Below are positions 12,801 through 23,384 of a stretch of DNA of 64,000 nt, one piece after another. This DNA comes from Podarcis raffonei (taxonomy: Eukaryota > Chordata > Lepidosauria > Squamata > Lacertidae), in NCBI RefSeq assembly GCF_027172205.1, contig NC_070614.1, positions 30,690,501 to 30,754,500 on the forward strand. The letters run 5' to 3'. How positions within the stretch are numbered: the first letter of the stretch is position 1; each line of letters begins with the position of its first letter. The notes under the pieces are model-generated. The model saw only the letters and a program-made list of their open reading frames with translations. It had not been told where the DNA came from and did not search any database. Made by a program: the position numbers and the translations under genes.

Positions 12801-13050
12801 GTTACCTAACAGTTTCAATGAAGCCAAGTTCATCACTTTTAGCATGTTAGTCTTCTGCAGTGTTTGGTTATCCTTCATTCCTTCTTATATGAGCACCAAA
12901 GGAAAATACATGGTGGCTGTGGAGGTTTTCTGTATCTTAGCATCCAGTGCTGGGTTGCTGGGCTGTATCTTTTCCCCAAAATGTTATCTAATTTTGTTGA
13001 GGCCAGAGCTGAACAATAGGGAACAGCTAATAAGACAAAATATTTGTTGA
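4466..13050 (+). CDS. V2R-A: vomeronasal type 2 receptor, complete six-exon gene
   Basis: Pheromone/chemosensory family C GPCR of vomeronasal neurons. Coding exons: 4466-4683, 4940-5231, 6858-7718, 8529-8750, 10245-10371, 12146-13050. These sum to 2,625 nt, about 874 aa, normal for V2Rs. All splice sites are GT/AG and the phases (2, 0, 0, 0, 1) match those of genes B and D. The order is signal peptide ([11 protein letters not shown]), Venus-flytrap ligand-binding domain (exons 1-4), cysteine-rich linker (exon 5 and start of exon 6), then seven helices with the V2R phrases [13 protein letters not shown] and [19 protein letters not shown]. No stop or frameshift is seen. The start is the ATG at 4466; the frame extends upstream without another ATG. 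The exon 3 donor (AAG|GTAGTT) is weaker than the others. It is clearly diverged from B-D and resembles E in exon 1 (KAHTVKC versus KTHIVKC). Automated pipelines usually name such genes VMN2R26-like. Confidence 0.93.
4940..5231 (+). CDS. V2R-A exon 2: Venus-flytrap lobe 1
   Basis: 292 nt between TTCTAG and CAG|GTAAGA. Carries [18 protein letters not shown] and AVIGGLDS, hallmark lobe 1 phrases of V2Rs. Ends in phase 0. Confidence 0.93.
6858..7718 (+). CDS. V2R-A exon 3: main ligand-binding exon
   Basis: 861 nt between CCTTAG and AAG|GTAGTT. Contains [36 protein letters not shown] and the conserved [17 protein letters not shown] block. 12 nt longer than the B-D counterparts. Confidence 0.92.
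8529..8750 (+). CDS. V2R-A exon 4: end of ligand-binding domain
   Basis: 222 nt between ATCTAG and CAG|GTAGGA. Reads [15 protein letters not shown] at the start and ITWNNWFNQ at the end, with no stops. Confidence 0.92.
8932..9288 (-). repeat. tRNA-derived squamate SINE in V2R-A intron 4
   Basis: The tRNA-like head is at the right-hand end. Read on the minus strand it starts GGCACTGTGGGTTAAGC (A-box-like) and contains the B box GGTTCGAATCC; the other end is the tail GGGTCCCTTTACCTTTA. Full-length or nearly so. The same family recurs at 18211-18564, 37405-37752 and 45238-45481. No clear target duplication is visible here. Confidence 0.8.
9289..9640 (+). mobile_element. CR1-like LINE 3' fragment in V2R-A intron 4
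   Basis: Contains a decayed version of the CR1 C-terminal reading (a WN..P motif, then D..HQLGW and GLDKFLE) and a common squamate 3' UTR segment ending near ACTAGATGGGCCATTAGCCT. Directly abuts the SINE. The assignment rests on similarity to the CR1 reading frame at 51,120-51,230. Confidence 0.45.
9770..9822. repeat. (AT)n microsatellite
   Basis: About 50 bp of uninterrupted AT dinucleotide in V2R-A intron 4. Confidence 0.9.
10245..10371 (+). CDS. V2R-A exon 5: cysteine-rich linker
   Basis: 127 nt between AATTAG and G|GTAAGG. Cysteine-rich (NCD3G-like) segment with [20 protein letters not shown]. Ends in phase 1; the split Asp codon is completed by exon 6. Confidence 0.92.
10760..10975. 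repeat. GC-rich patch with hairpins, V2R-A intron 5
   Basis: An unusually GC-rich stretch inside an AT-rich intron. It holds at least two perfect short dyads, GCCACACTGCAAGTGTGGC and GAAGCATG paired with CATGCTTC. Probably a decayed repeat; family not recognised. The rest of intron 5 (10,976-12,145) shows nothing recognisable. Confidence 0.35.
12146..13050 (+). CDS. V2R-A exon 6: seven-transmembrane domain
   Basis: 905 nt from TTTTTCAG to the TGA stop. Begins [14 protein letters not shown], then seven hydrophobic helices, and ends after [10 protein letters not shown]. Confidence 0.94.
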
Positions 13051-14167
13051 ATGTGTCCATGAATTCTTCTGTAATCTGCAGTGCCCAGCACAATATGTGT
13101 ATGTTCTAGAATAGCTCTAGATTTTTTTCCTTGCAGCATTTGTTGTATGTAGATTTTCTTTGCAGCTCTCCAAACACACTCTAGCAGTTTGTTACTAGAT
13201 CTTGTCATATGTACATCCATGCCCATGAACCCATATCTGATATGCATAAGATCTTTATTCTTTTTAGTGTGTGTTGTTGTTTCCTTTATTGTGGGTTATG
13301 GCTTGTTTCAGTAGCTGTATAGAAGGCATGGGTGCTGAACCTCTCTCCTCCTGAGAGTCATATTTCATTCTGGACAACCTTCTGAGAGGCATGTATCAGT
13401 CCCTCTCTGTCCATCTAAGGAATGAAGAAGCACTGTCAAACTTCAAGGAAACATTTCAGACAGGTAAAACCACCCAAGGAATGTGTAAAGCAGCACTGGT
13501 ATATGATCTGGCCAAGGGAAAGCCTTAATAGAGAGATGTGGAAGGATCAACCTTAGCCCTCAGGTCTGAGGTGCATTACCCCTGTTCTAAGCAGTCATCC
13601 ATAATTTGTAACAGCCAGGTGAACTTTGCTTGCTTTTTGTGCTCATTGTCACAACTACAAAGATGAATAATACAATTCATAGGATCCCCAAATCTTCACT
13701 AGCAAGGACGTTTCTTGGACAACCCATTTGTCCAATATAAATTACATTTATATTGTAATAGTTGCTTATTGAGCCAATAAACTAAATTCCAATATCTGAC
13801 AGAGCTGGCATGCTTTTTGGTAACCTCTTCTTAATCTGAAACCAAGGTAGCAAGATGCAGCCATCAGTCAATAGTGGTGTATTTCCCCTTCCTATTCCCT
13901 GGCTAAGTTTCACCACCAGATATAGCCAAAGCATCTACAGTTCTAAAACTGAACTATAGGCAGTTTGAAATAAATCTAAATATTTTCACCCAGGAATACC
14001 TGTGCCTGTATGTGCATGGTTACACTGCTGGTATACAGAATGAGAGAATGAGTATGTGTACCATCTACTTCTTCAGTTACCTTTTTGCTTGTCTATAAAA
14101 CAATAGACAGGGTGATGATACAATGACTACTGCAACTGAAACAAGAGAATAGCACCAGCAATAGTGC
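13051..14167. other. Intergenic between V2R-A and V2R-B, no gene seen
   Basis: 3' flank of V2R-A and AT-rich spacer. No coding signal, and no decayed 7TM exon like those behind B and C. Confidence 0.5.
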
Positions 14168-14321
14168 AGTAAATAAAGAGTTCACTTGTAATTGTTCAAG
14201 ATAAAATCTATTTTGGAAAGATAAGAAATGAACTCTGAACCACTGATATATTACGAGTACAAGTGAACTCTTTATTTACTGTGTTCGTTATTGTTTAAGA
14301 TAAAACCAATTTGGGAAAGAA
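14168..14321. repeat. Perfect 23-bp inverted repeat interleaved with direct repeat
   Basis: The 23-nt arm at 14168-14190 (starting AGTAAATAAAGAGTTCACTT) is repeated exactly, in reverse complement, at 14258-14280. Each arm is followed, in the same orientation, by a copy of an approximately 30-bp direct repeat (14191-14221 and 14290-14321, ATTGTTYAAGATAAAA...). The class of element is not recognised. Confidence 0.7.
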
Positions 14322-14538
14322 ACTACTTTTGTCATTTTTATGGATGTTTATGGTTTCTTTACAGATTATTGTCTAACTAGCATGTTTTTTTTATGTATGG
14401 AAGTGATTTTACCTTATGCTGGTCTAGGACCGTAATAAAGATTTGGAATTTGCAATATACAGTTTGTGTATGTTACTTTAAGTAATATATGCATTTATAT
14501 GAACACTTATTTGTACACATTGCTTAGCTGGAGAGCTG

Positions 14539-14539
<1 letters not shown>

Positions 14540-14592
<53 letters not shown>
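14540..14592. repeat. (AT)n microsatellite
   Basis: About 50 bp of AT dinucleotides followed by a short ACAC tract. A LINE-like 3' end (GACCGTAATAAAGATTTGG) lies just upstream at about 14,428. Confidence 0.9.
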
Positions 14593-14597
<5 letters not shown>

Positions 14598-14705
14598 TAT
14601 TTCTGGAGAAATGTGAAATGTGAATTTAAAATGGTGGCTATGTTTTAATTTGTGCATTGTTTTGGAAAGTGCAAATTTTGCAAATTTGCCTTAAAATGTG
14701 ATGTA

Positions 14706-15156
14706 TGTCGGGATCAGGCCTTATCTCAGAGGTATTTGCCAATCTCCAGGCACTCGGCTTGATTCCCTGTTGACCTCCCTGGCTGCATTCTCCAGCAGGC
14801 GCAGGCAAGGTCTCAATCGGCGATCCTACTCAACGTGAGAAGAACACACCACTCCTCCCCTCCATCCCCAGGGAGGGGAAAGAGACAGACAGAAATGTAT
14901 TTACATGCCTTTATTTCTGTCTTTCCAGCAGTACAGAGAATCGTGTCTGTACTCTCTTAACTCCAACAGCAGAGAGAGAAAAACTCCTCCCATGTACTTC
15001 CAGTACAGATCATGTGACACTCTGAGCTAACATCCGGTGCTCAGTACACTGAATAGACTGTCCTTTGTTCCCACGGAACAGTCCCAAAACATCAACATCC
15101 TGTTTGGCTTTCCAGCCATCTGGAGCACTCAGCTGCATTGCTCCTTTTTCGTAACA
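14706..15156. mobile_element. Solo LTR of an endogenous retrovirus-like element (fossil)
   Basis: A 451-bp block starting TGTCGGGATC and ending TCGTAACA, i.e. TG...CA termini. It is flanked by the exact 5-bp duplication ATGTA (14701-14705 and 15157-15161). No internal coding region is attached, so it is a solo LTR left by recombination. An AATAAA-type signal on the minus strand suggests minus orientation. It lies just outside the left end of the B duplication unit. Family not assigned beyond LTR type. Confidence 0.7.
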
Positions 15157-15238
15157 ATGTAAAGATCTTCTCCAGTCAGGCAGTTAAAAGCTCAAATGCA
15201 TATTCCTAGTCTGATAAGTGGAAAAGAAAACTTCTATT

Positions 15239-15296
15239 CAGTTGTGATAAACATGTTTTCTTTTGCAATTCCACAAGGAATTCCCACATTTGAGTT
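15239..15296 (+). promoter_or_regulatory. V2R upstream conserved box, gene B copy
   Basis: Reads CAGTTGTGATAAACATG, TTTTCTTTTGCAATTCCACA, GGAATTCCCACATTTGAG about 390 bp upstream of the V2R-B ATG. Nearly identical to the D copy and related to the A and E copies. Function unknown. Confidence 0.4.
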
Positions 15297-15627
15297 CATA
15301 TCACACTCCCCTTTATGTATAAAAGCTATAATCAATTTCTAAATCCACTGCACAATTACAGTTTCCCCTTAGAGAGCTAATAACACAAACTAAGGACGGC
15401 ACAAAAATGCCCTCTAGCAATCACAGGTATGATGAGGGACTAGGAACAAGCACGCACACACCAGTCTTATCACTTTACTTATACTTTATATCTTGGACAA
15501 ATTCAAGCATATCATCAGCCTGACTGAGGATCCAAGTCAAGTCACCGTAACCACAGAGAATATCATGATAATGATGCAGGTGGAAATATAGGAGAATCTG
15601 GACGCAGAGTGAAAGGTGGTGATCAGT

Positions 15628-15845
15628 ATGATAGTATTAGTTGTCTTCCTGCTAATACTGCTTTCTCATATTGCATCTGAGGATCACTATGTTAAATGCC
15701 GGATCCATACTCCACACCCTCCACTTCAAAAATATCATCAGTCAGGCAACATCATAATTGGTGGGATTGTTTCTCATAGTTTCATCATTGTTAATTCAGT
15801 AGCCTTCACAACAGAACCCCCAGCACCTTCATTTGAAGATCTTTT
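15628..15845 (+). CDS. V2R-B exon 1
   Basis: 218 nt; signal peptide, then EDHYVKC and [11 protein letters not shown]; donor TT|GTAAGG, phase 2. Confidence 0.93.
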
Positions 15846-17340
15846 GTAAGGAGCTAATCCTTTTTAACTTTTTGTTTTGTTTTGTTTTGATTTGTTTTGT
15901 TTTATTACTTGGTCTTAGTCTTAGAAGCTGCAGTCGCATAAAAAAATGTTTTCTTGGACTGTAGAAAAGGCTAATGCATTTAACGGAAAGCTGCAGAAAG
16001 AAGCAAATTCCACATGGCAAAGCAAAAAATTGTCTAACCCCTAGAGAGTTCAGAGCCTCCACATTGAAGGAAAGGAGTTAGCATTTCCCAGATTGAATCA
16101 GCTCTATTCATTTTGCCCACCTGGAAGAAGATATACTGGTAACATAGTCCACCCACCATTGTAACAGTATTGGTCCAAATATGCCTCTTCAAATATGACT
16201 ACTACTGTTACTACTATTGTTAAAATTTGATGATAGGAGATTCTATCATTTGTTACATTTCTTTTGAAGTTAAGGTGGAAAAAGAGAGAGAGTGAGAGAG
16301 AGAGCAGGAAGAATTTTAGCTCTTTTTTCTTTTACATATGCCTGCATCTCATTCTTCTCTATCCCATGGTTCCTTTCATCATATACATACTGTGTCCACT
16401 TGCACTTTTGTTGTGCTTTCCATTCCTTCTGATATTTCTGTTATTTGGCTTCAAATGTTTGGCTTCTGTGTTTGTTTGTTTCATTTTACTTACATTTCAC
16501 GACTCTTTCCAATCATGAGAGTTACCATAACTATCTCAGTGTTTCCTATATGCATATTAAAATAGACTGATTTCTTCTTCTATTTTTTTCCTACCAAGAA
16601 TGTATTTTTTGAAAGAATATTTATATGACATTGAGGTGGCTATCATGCTATCATTATGAATGTCTATACTGCAGGGTTACAACATCAATAGAAAGAGTAA
16701 ATATAAATGTGAGTGTACTTTGAATCAATACCTTATCAATACTAACATTTTGAAGATACTGTAAATACTCATATTGCTGATTGTTTAATTTTCCCCATCT
16801 GAAAAAGCATATGAATAATAGTGGTGAATCTGATACAGAACAAAATGGCAATAATTTATTAAGGGAAGAATATATGACTCATTGTAGTTTTTAATCTTGT
16901 CCTAGTATGGTGCCTAAAAATTACCAGCACATCCTGGCCTTGGCATCTGCAGTACTGGAGATAAATGAAAACACTCAGCTATTACCAAATGTCACCTTGG
17001 GTGTCTGCATCTATGACAGCTATTTCAGTGCACAGAGGACTTATCATGCTACTATGCTTCTTACATCCACCTTGGAGAGATTTGTCCCTAACTATTTATG
17101 TGACACCCAGAATCATTTGGTAGCAGTCATTGGAGGACTGGATCCAGATATTTCTCTCTATATGGCCACTGTATTGGATATCTACAAAATTCCACAGGTA
17201 AGGTATATGTGTATATGAATATTATAAATAATAGTGGTAAAATGAACAGCTTCTGAGGACAAATGCCTTTTTTCATATTCAATGAGAATGTGCACATAAT
17301 ATTTCCAAGAAGAAGAAATTAATCCTATTTGACGGTAAGC

Positions 17341-17383
<43 letters not shown>

Positions 17384-17449
17384 ATCTATCTATCTATCTA
17401 TCTATCTATATCTATCATCTATCTATCTATATCTATCTATCTATCTATC

Positions 17450-17480
<31 letters not shown>

Positions 17481-20400
17481 ATCTATCTATCTATCTATCT
17501 ATCATCTATCTATCATCTATCTATCATCTATCTATCATCTATTTTATTAGATTTGTATCTCAAAACTTGTCCCATGGAAGACCAAGGTGGCAAACATCAA
17601 ACAGTGAAGCCATACAAGTTCAAATAAAATAGAAACATAGTCAAAACATTTTTAAACCTTCTAAAAACATGCTCCCCTACCCACCTTGGGGAACATGTGT
17701 ATCTGAATATCATTTTGGGCATTATCTATCCAATATATGTGATCTCTAAAAGGCCTTCGAGAATCTATATATCTTGAAAGAGTTTTGTACTTGACTTATC
17801 TCCAAGATAGACAAAAAAATTCACATTTTCCTCCCAAGTTTGAGCTGCATGTTATCTGTCCTTGAACTCAAAGATTACTAAGATCTTGTTTGATGAAAGG
17901 AGTGCTGAAAGACAATGCGTTGAATGGCTCTCCAACAGGTACATGGTGTTAGGCTTTTCATTGGTCGTTTGACTGACTTGTTGGGTCAGTCATGGTGATA
18001 GTACACAGGGGTCAGGAAACTGGCTGGTGAAAGAACAATGTAGATATAAAAGTTGCACTTGAGATTGAGTTAACATTACTGGGACTTGAGTTATAGAAGT
18101 CAAGGGAAGATAGTCCACTAAATAATAGCAAGTTGTTACTGAATATATTCGTAGATGCTATGGTCAAGAAATAAGAGAATAATGTAGTAATATAATTTAA
18201 AATAAGTAAAAAGGTAAAGGTATAGGGACCCCGGACCATTAGGTCCAGGCGTGGCTGACTCTGGGGTTGCGGCGCTCATCTCGCTTTATTGGCCGAGGAA
18301 GCCGGCGTACAGCTTCCAGGTCGTGTGGCCAGCATGACTAAGCTTCTGGCGAACCAGAGCAGTGCACAGAAACACTGTTTACCTTCCCGCCGGAGCGGTA
18401 CCTATTTATCTACTTGCACTTTGACATGCTTTCAAACTGCTAGATTGGAAGGAGCAGGGACCGAGCAATGGGAGCTCACCCCGTCGCGGGGATTCGAACC
18501 GCCGACCTTCTGATCAGGAAGTTCTAGGCTCTGTGTTTTAACCCCCAGTGTCACCCATGTCCCGAAAATAAGTAAAGCATTTATTAAAAACCAAGTAAAA
18601 GAATCCTCCTTAAAAACCCATCTCAGCAGAATATCTGTGAAACAAAGCAGAAGAGCTGCACCTCATGAAACTATCAAATTTTACCTATTAAAGGACAGGG
18701 TAAGGCTGTGCATCTTTAGAATAAGCCAGAATCTAAGCAACAAAGATGCTAGATGCATCTATGGGTGTTACATAATTTAGAAGTTGCCAAAGAAAAATCG
18801 CTCTCCCAGGTAATCATTCCCAACACTCCAGGAACATAATAAGTATTATTATCATAATTTTCACTCACATCTCCTCTGTCATCTTCAGCTAACATTCAGT
18901 CCTGCACCAGTGATGAATGATAAAACCCCAGGACTTTCCTTCTACCAGATGGTCCCCCGGGAAGCCCTTCAGTATGAGGGCATTCTTTCTCTGCTTCTGC
19001 ATTTCGGGTGGACGTGGATTGGGGTCATTGTTATGGATAATGATAATGGAGAAAGATTTGTGCAAACTGTGCTTCCAGTTTTCCCCCAGAAGGGTGTATG
19101 TTTTGCCTTCATAGAGAGAATCCCCACACTTTCTTTTGTCACTGAATTTATGGACATCATAAAAGAAGGGGTCAAAATAAATGATAGTATGATGGGCAGC
19201 AAAGCAAATGTGGTAGCGATCTTTGGAGAATCTTATTCCATGTCATTTTTCAGATGGCTTCCAGTTTTATCTGTTGAACATAAATTAGAGGGGAAAGTTT
19301 GGATAGCTACAGCCCAGCTGGAGCTCAGTGCATTTCACTATCAAAGGCATTGGGATGCAGAACTATTCCATGGTGCTATACTCTTCAGATATCAGTTCAG
19401 TTATTTACAGAGATTTCACGAGTTACTTAAGAAAAGAAATCCTTTAAATACAATAGAAGATGATTTTATAAAGAATTTCTGGGAGCATGTATTCAGCTGT
19501 GTCTTCTTAAATATCACTGGGGACCCTGTGGATGGAGGTTTTTGTACAGGAGAAGAGAAGTTGGAGAGCCTCCCTCTCCCTTTGTTTGAAATGAGTATGA
19601 CTGGGCACAGCTACAGCATCTATAATGCAGTCTATGTAGTGGCCCATGCTTTACAAGCCATGTTCTCATCCAGAAGGACATATGGAACAGTGTTAGTCAG
19701 AGGAAGACCTGAACTTCAGAATCAACCATTTTGGCAGGTAATGGGCATTCTCATGTGGTAGCATACTGTATTTTGAAGGTATCAAAAGATACTAATTTGT
19801 CTTAAAACTGTACCTATGCTGATATTTTCAGCTTTCTTTCTCTGCCCACTGCATAGAAATGAAAGAATAGTGCATGCTTCAGTCAGCTTTCCTTTCCTTT
19901 CCTTTTTTTTTCATATAAACCTACTGTAAATACAGTGTATTATGGGTTATGGATATTCATTTTCTGATTTGTGTAGTATGATGGATGACCATTTTTTTCC
20001 TACCAATATTTGTTCTTCAGAATGAAGTTGGGAAAATGCAGGTCAGGAGTTTTATAAATTCTTCTAAAGTGTCCATTTTAAGTTCAACATTTTGCACACT
20101 ACAGTGGTACCTCAGGTTAAGTACTTAATTCGTTCCGGAGGTCCGTTCTTATCCTGAAATTGTTCTTAACCTGAAGCACCACTTTAGCTAATGGGGCCCC
20201 CTGCTGCCACCGTGCCATCAGAGTACGAATTCTTTTCTTATCCTGAAGCAAAGTACTTAACCCGAGGTACTATTTCTGGGTTAGCGTAGTCTGCATATGT
20301 AACCTGAGGTACCACTGTACTATATAAATGCTGTTATTTATTTATCTTCTTTACGTCTAGCTCCATCACTTTCTCAGAAGTGTTTCATTTAATAACGGTG

Positions 20401-22660
20401 CTGGGGACCAGATTTCTTTCGATCAAAGTGGGAAAATAATAGCTGGATTGGATGTTATAAACCTGATTGTTTTCTCCAACCAATCCTTTCATAAAGTGAA
20501 AGTTGGTAGGCTTGATCCTCAGGCTCCTCCAGACAGAGTGTTAACCATCAATGAGAAGGTCATAAGATGGCACAGCTTGTTTAACCAGGTAAGAACTGAC
20601 TGTCAACGCCTGGCAAACTGTTTAATAGTTCAGTGAGTTTTAAGTCACTATTCTGACATGGCTAAATGGAATAAAATAAAATTTTAGCTGTAAACTACCT
20701 TAAATCCCTTTTGGATACTTTTGTGAGCTCTAGGACACTATTCCAACATACAATATTTTTTAAAGAAATTAATTATTTAATGAAGTAGAATAAAAAAAGC
20801 TGGTGTATGCAAATATAAACAGAACATTAAGTATATGCAAACAAACATAAACATATATATGTTTAAAGTTTTTGAAGGTAACATCAAATCAAATCCAGCT
20901 GATCTATATTACAGTCCAATCCTATAAATCACAGATTTCAGGAGCAGTTCTATAGCATGATACACCACAATGAGCAGAGTCAGAATCCAGTGGATCTCTA
21001 GCTGAACTGGAAGTTTCCTGGCCTGGTAATTTATCCCAATTGTTACCTTCCTTTCAAAATAACAATTATGTTGTACCCACATGTGCAATAACTTTTTGTA
21101 AACAGCTTTGAGGTGTTTTCAATCGAGCAGTGAATACATTTTATGAAAGATATAAATATGCTCCAGCTATTTATAATTCCTCAGTACGTAATGGCTTAAT
21201 GATTCTCTAAGAAACAACTAAAAGTTCCCAAAATCTTAAGGATACCAAGTTCATTTTTCTTGACCTTTTTCATTTCTGTATTAGGCACAACCTTTATCTG
21301 TATGCACTGAGAGTTGTTATCCTGGTTATAGCAAGAAAGTGAAGGAGGGGGAGCCATTTTGCTGCTATGATTGTATCCCATGTCCTGAAATGAAGATTTC
21401 AGCTCAAAAGGGTAATACACAAACACACACACTTTACAGGTTTCCAATATTGGATTAGAAAATTATTGTTCTGAGGGACAGACAGTGTGGTTTGTTTTTC
21501 TTCAGTGCTTGAAACGTGATAAAACAATTTCACAGTAAAGATATTTCAGATTACTCTGATCTCTATGATTACCATTTTTACTTGATCAGGTGAAAAAATT
21601 CCTCTTCAGGCTTTTCTCTGATTAAGCAATCTGAGGTTGGCATTTTTGTTGTTGTTATGTTGTGTATTATGTGTTTTTATGTTGTACCCCAGCCTGTAAT
21701 CTTTAGATGAAGGGCAGCATATAAATTAAATAAATAATAACAATAAATTACCTTTGCTTTTCAGATATGCATGACTGTCATGACTGCATGAACGCAACCT
21801 ATCCAAACATCAAGCATGATTTTTGCATACCCAAAGCTAGAACATTCTTATCTTATAAAGAACCTCTGGGGATCAGCTTAAGCCTCTTTGCACTTTCCTT
21901 TGCATTGATAACAGCTCTGGTGCTGGGAATAATTCTGAAGAACCACAACACTCCCATCGTCAAAGCCAACAACCGGAACCTCACATACATTCTCCTGATT
22001 TCCCTTCTGCTTTGCTTCATTTCTGCCTTGCTTTTCATTGGCCATCCGGAACCGGTGACATGTCTTCTCCGACAAACTGCATTCAGCATCATCTTCTCAG
22101 TGGCTGTTTCTTCTGTGCTGGCAAAAACTATCATGGTGGTTCTGGCATTTATGGCCACAAAGCCAGGAAGCAGGATGAGAAAATGGGTGGGGAAAAGCCT
22201 GGCCAACTCCATTGTTGCATCCTGTTCCCTCATGCAAGCAGGCATTTGCAGTGTGTGGCTGGCAACCTCTGCCCCATTCCCAGATGTGGACATGCACTCA
22301 GTGACTACAGAAATTATATTAGAATGTAATGAGGGATCTGTGATTTTATTTTCTTGTGTCTTGGGCTATCTTGGCTTCTTGGCTATTGTCAGTTTCATTG
22401 TGGCTTTCTTTGCTCGGAAGTTACCGGACAGTTTCAATGAAGCCAAGTTCATCACTTTCAGCATGTTGGTCTTCTGCAGTGTGTGGCTATCCTTCATTCC
22501 AGCTTATCTGAGCTCCAAGGGCAAATACATGGTAGCTGTGGAGGTTTTTTCTATTTTAGCTTCCAGTTCTGGGTTGCTTGTGTGCATCTTTGCACCCAAA
22601 TGTTACATCATTTTGTTGAGGCCTGAGCTGAACAACAGGGGACAGCTAGTAAGAAGATAA
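15628..22660 (+). CDS. V2R-B: vomeronasal type 2 receptor, complete six-exon gene
   Basis: Chemosensory family C GPCR. Coding exons: 15628-15845, 16906-17197, 18889-19737, 20361-20588, 21285-21411, 21765-22660; 2,610 nt, about 869 aa. Splice sites are GT/AG throughout, in the same phases as V2R-A. The start is the ATG at 15628 ([14 protein letters not shown], a signal peptide). The Venus-flytrap part includes [10 protein letters not shown] and [19 protein letters not shown]; exon 5 and the start of exon 6 form the cysteine-rich linker; exon 6 encodes seven helices and ends GQLVRR. No lesion seen. Exon 6 is about 98% identical in protein to those of C and D (counted by eye), while exon 3 differs far more. 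Introns hold a tetranucleotide repeat and SINE (intron 2), a Tigger-like MITE (intron 3) and a LINE tail next to the exon 6 acceptor. Confidence 0.94.
16906..17197 (+). CDS. V2R-B exon 2
   Basis: 292 nt between TCCTAG and CAG|GTAAGG. Lobe 1 of the flytrap: [12 protein letters not shown] and [11 protein letters not shown]. The ATG at 16907 is internal, not a start. Confidence 0.93.
17341..17545. repeat. (ATCT)n tetranucleotide repeat, V2R-B intron 2
   Basis: About 200 bp of ATCT units with ATC interruptions. The matching repeat in C (36,463-36,737) marks its deletion junction; in D it is short (51,858-51,893). The Leu-Ser-Ile-Tyr frames across it are artefacts. Confidence 0.95.
18211..18564 (-). 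repeat. tRNA-derived squamate SINE, V2R-B intron 2
   Basis: Same family as 8932-9288, minus orientation. Flanked by the exact 12-bp duplication AAAATAAGTAAA (18199-18210 and 18565-18576). Present at the same site in V2R-C, so it predates the B/C duplication. Confidence 0.88.
18889..19737 (+). CDS. V2R-B exon 3
   Basis: 849 nt between CTTCAG and CAG|GTAATG. Main ligand-binding exon, no stops. Confidence 0.94.
20102..20317. repeat. Tigger/pogo-like MITE, V2R-B intron 3
   Basis: Ends CAGTGGTACCTCAGGTTA and TAACCTGAGGTACCACTG are inverted repeats, bounded by TA on each side. 216 bp, non-coding. The same insertion is in V2R-C; V2R-D has the unoccupied site near 53,574. Confidence 0.8.
20361..20588 (+). 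CDS. V2R-B exon 4
   Basis: 228 nt between GTCTAG and [26 protein letters not shown] to SLFNQ. Confidence 0.93.
21285..21411 (+). CDS. V2R-B exon 5
   Basis: 127 nt between ATTAG and G|GTAATA; cysteine-rich linker [18 protein letters not shown] through [12 protein letters not shown]. Confidence 0.93.
21600..21752 (+). repeat. LINE 3' tail before V2R-B exon 6
   Basis: L2/CR1-like 3' end: TTTATGTTGTACCCCAGCCT, then a GATGAAGGGCAGCATATAAA motif and an (AAAT)-rich end. It stops about 12 bp before the exon 6 acceptor, so it supplies or abuts the polypyrimidine region. Also present in C and D, absent from A. Confidence 0.5.
21765..22660 (+). CDS. V2R-B exon 6: seven-transmembrane domain
   Basis: 896 nt from TTTTCAG to the TAA stop; [14 protein letters not shown], then seven helices. 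Confidence 0.95.
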
Positions 22661-22758
22661 GACTGAATAGCATGCTTTTTGTTACAGTCTGTGGTCTGGA
22701 TGCATTTGTGCATGCATGCACACACCTTTCTGATATGTTTCCTTTTCTGGTGCTTTTC

Positions 22759-23384
22759 TTTTTTTAAAAAATATTTTTTTATTAACCGGCCAATCACATC
22801 AAATTAAATCACATCATATAAATTCCGAATTACAAAGCCGAATTTTAAATTTTTGTTGGGGGGACCCATATTTCAAGATCTGAAGGGGGGATTCTGAACG
22901 TCTTCTTGCTACTGCGTTAATGTCCAAATCAATCCAAATCAGTCCAAACAAAGGTCATAATTCTATCCAGTCTTATCTTGCTGTTTCCACATCACATCTT
23001 ATTCATATATTTTCTCTTTTTTCTTTATGATCTCTTCTGATAGTCTCCTTAAGCCAATAAACACCAATAATTATCCTGTGTGGGTCTTTCCATCCTTCCA
23101 ATCCTCAATTTGAGATGGTTTCCATATATCATCGCCTTCATATATAACATCGCTCTTTCCATCGTTAATTACAGAACTGTCGCTCTTGAGTCTCTCTGAG
23201 GAGTTTCTCCCACAATAAAACAGCTCTATTTCTCTATTTCTTCTCCCAGACTCAGTCCTCCGACAGAACTTCCCAATATGGCAACGGCATTTTTAACTGC
23301 GTCATTTCAAAGCTCTTATACATTTCCACGCTCTTCTTAAAACATGCTTTGGTTCGAAAGTTTATCTCCACACAGCCTTAAATC
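22759..23384 (-). mobile_element. L1-mobilised insertion of unknown family, 626 bp
   Basis: Both flanks carry the exact 18-bp duplication CCTTTTCTGGTGCTTTTC (22741-22758 and 23385-23402). On the minus strand the insert ends in an A/T-rich tail (GTTAATAAAAAAATATTTTT), as target-primed insertions do. C and D have the empty site after their stop codons. No long frame; possibly a 5'-truncated L1 3' UTR or a SINE. It lies about 100 bp behind the V2R-B stop and may fall within its 3' UTR. Confidence 0.7.

Noticed and set aside
14168-14321. CRISPR-like array
   Set aside because: Only two arms, inverted not direct, in a vertebrate genome; no spacer series.
16907-17218. ATG at the start of exon 2 (MVPKNYQ) as a translation start of a separate gene
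   Set aside because: It lies one base inside an exon with a good acceptor, and the frame and phase continue from exon 1; the same layout is seen in A, D and E.
17329-17550. Open frames over the ATCT and ATT microsatellites
   Set aside because: Periodic Leu/Ile/Ser/Tyr or poly-Leu/Asn readings are artefacts of simple repeats.
21853-22293. A 146-codon minus-strand frame inside V2R-B exon 6, repeated in C and D
   Set aside because: It is the mirror of near-identical 7TM exons; conservation follows from the sense protein. No domain, no splice or start support.
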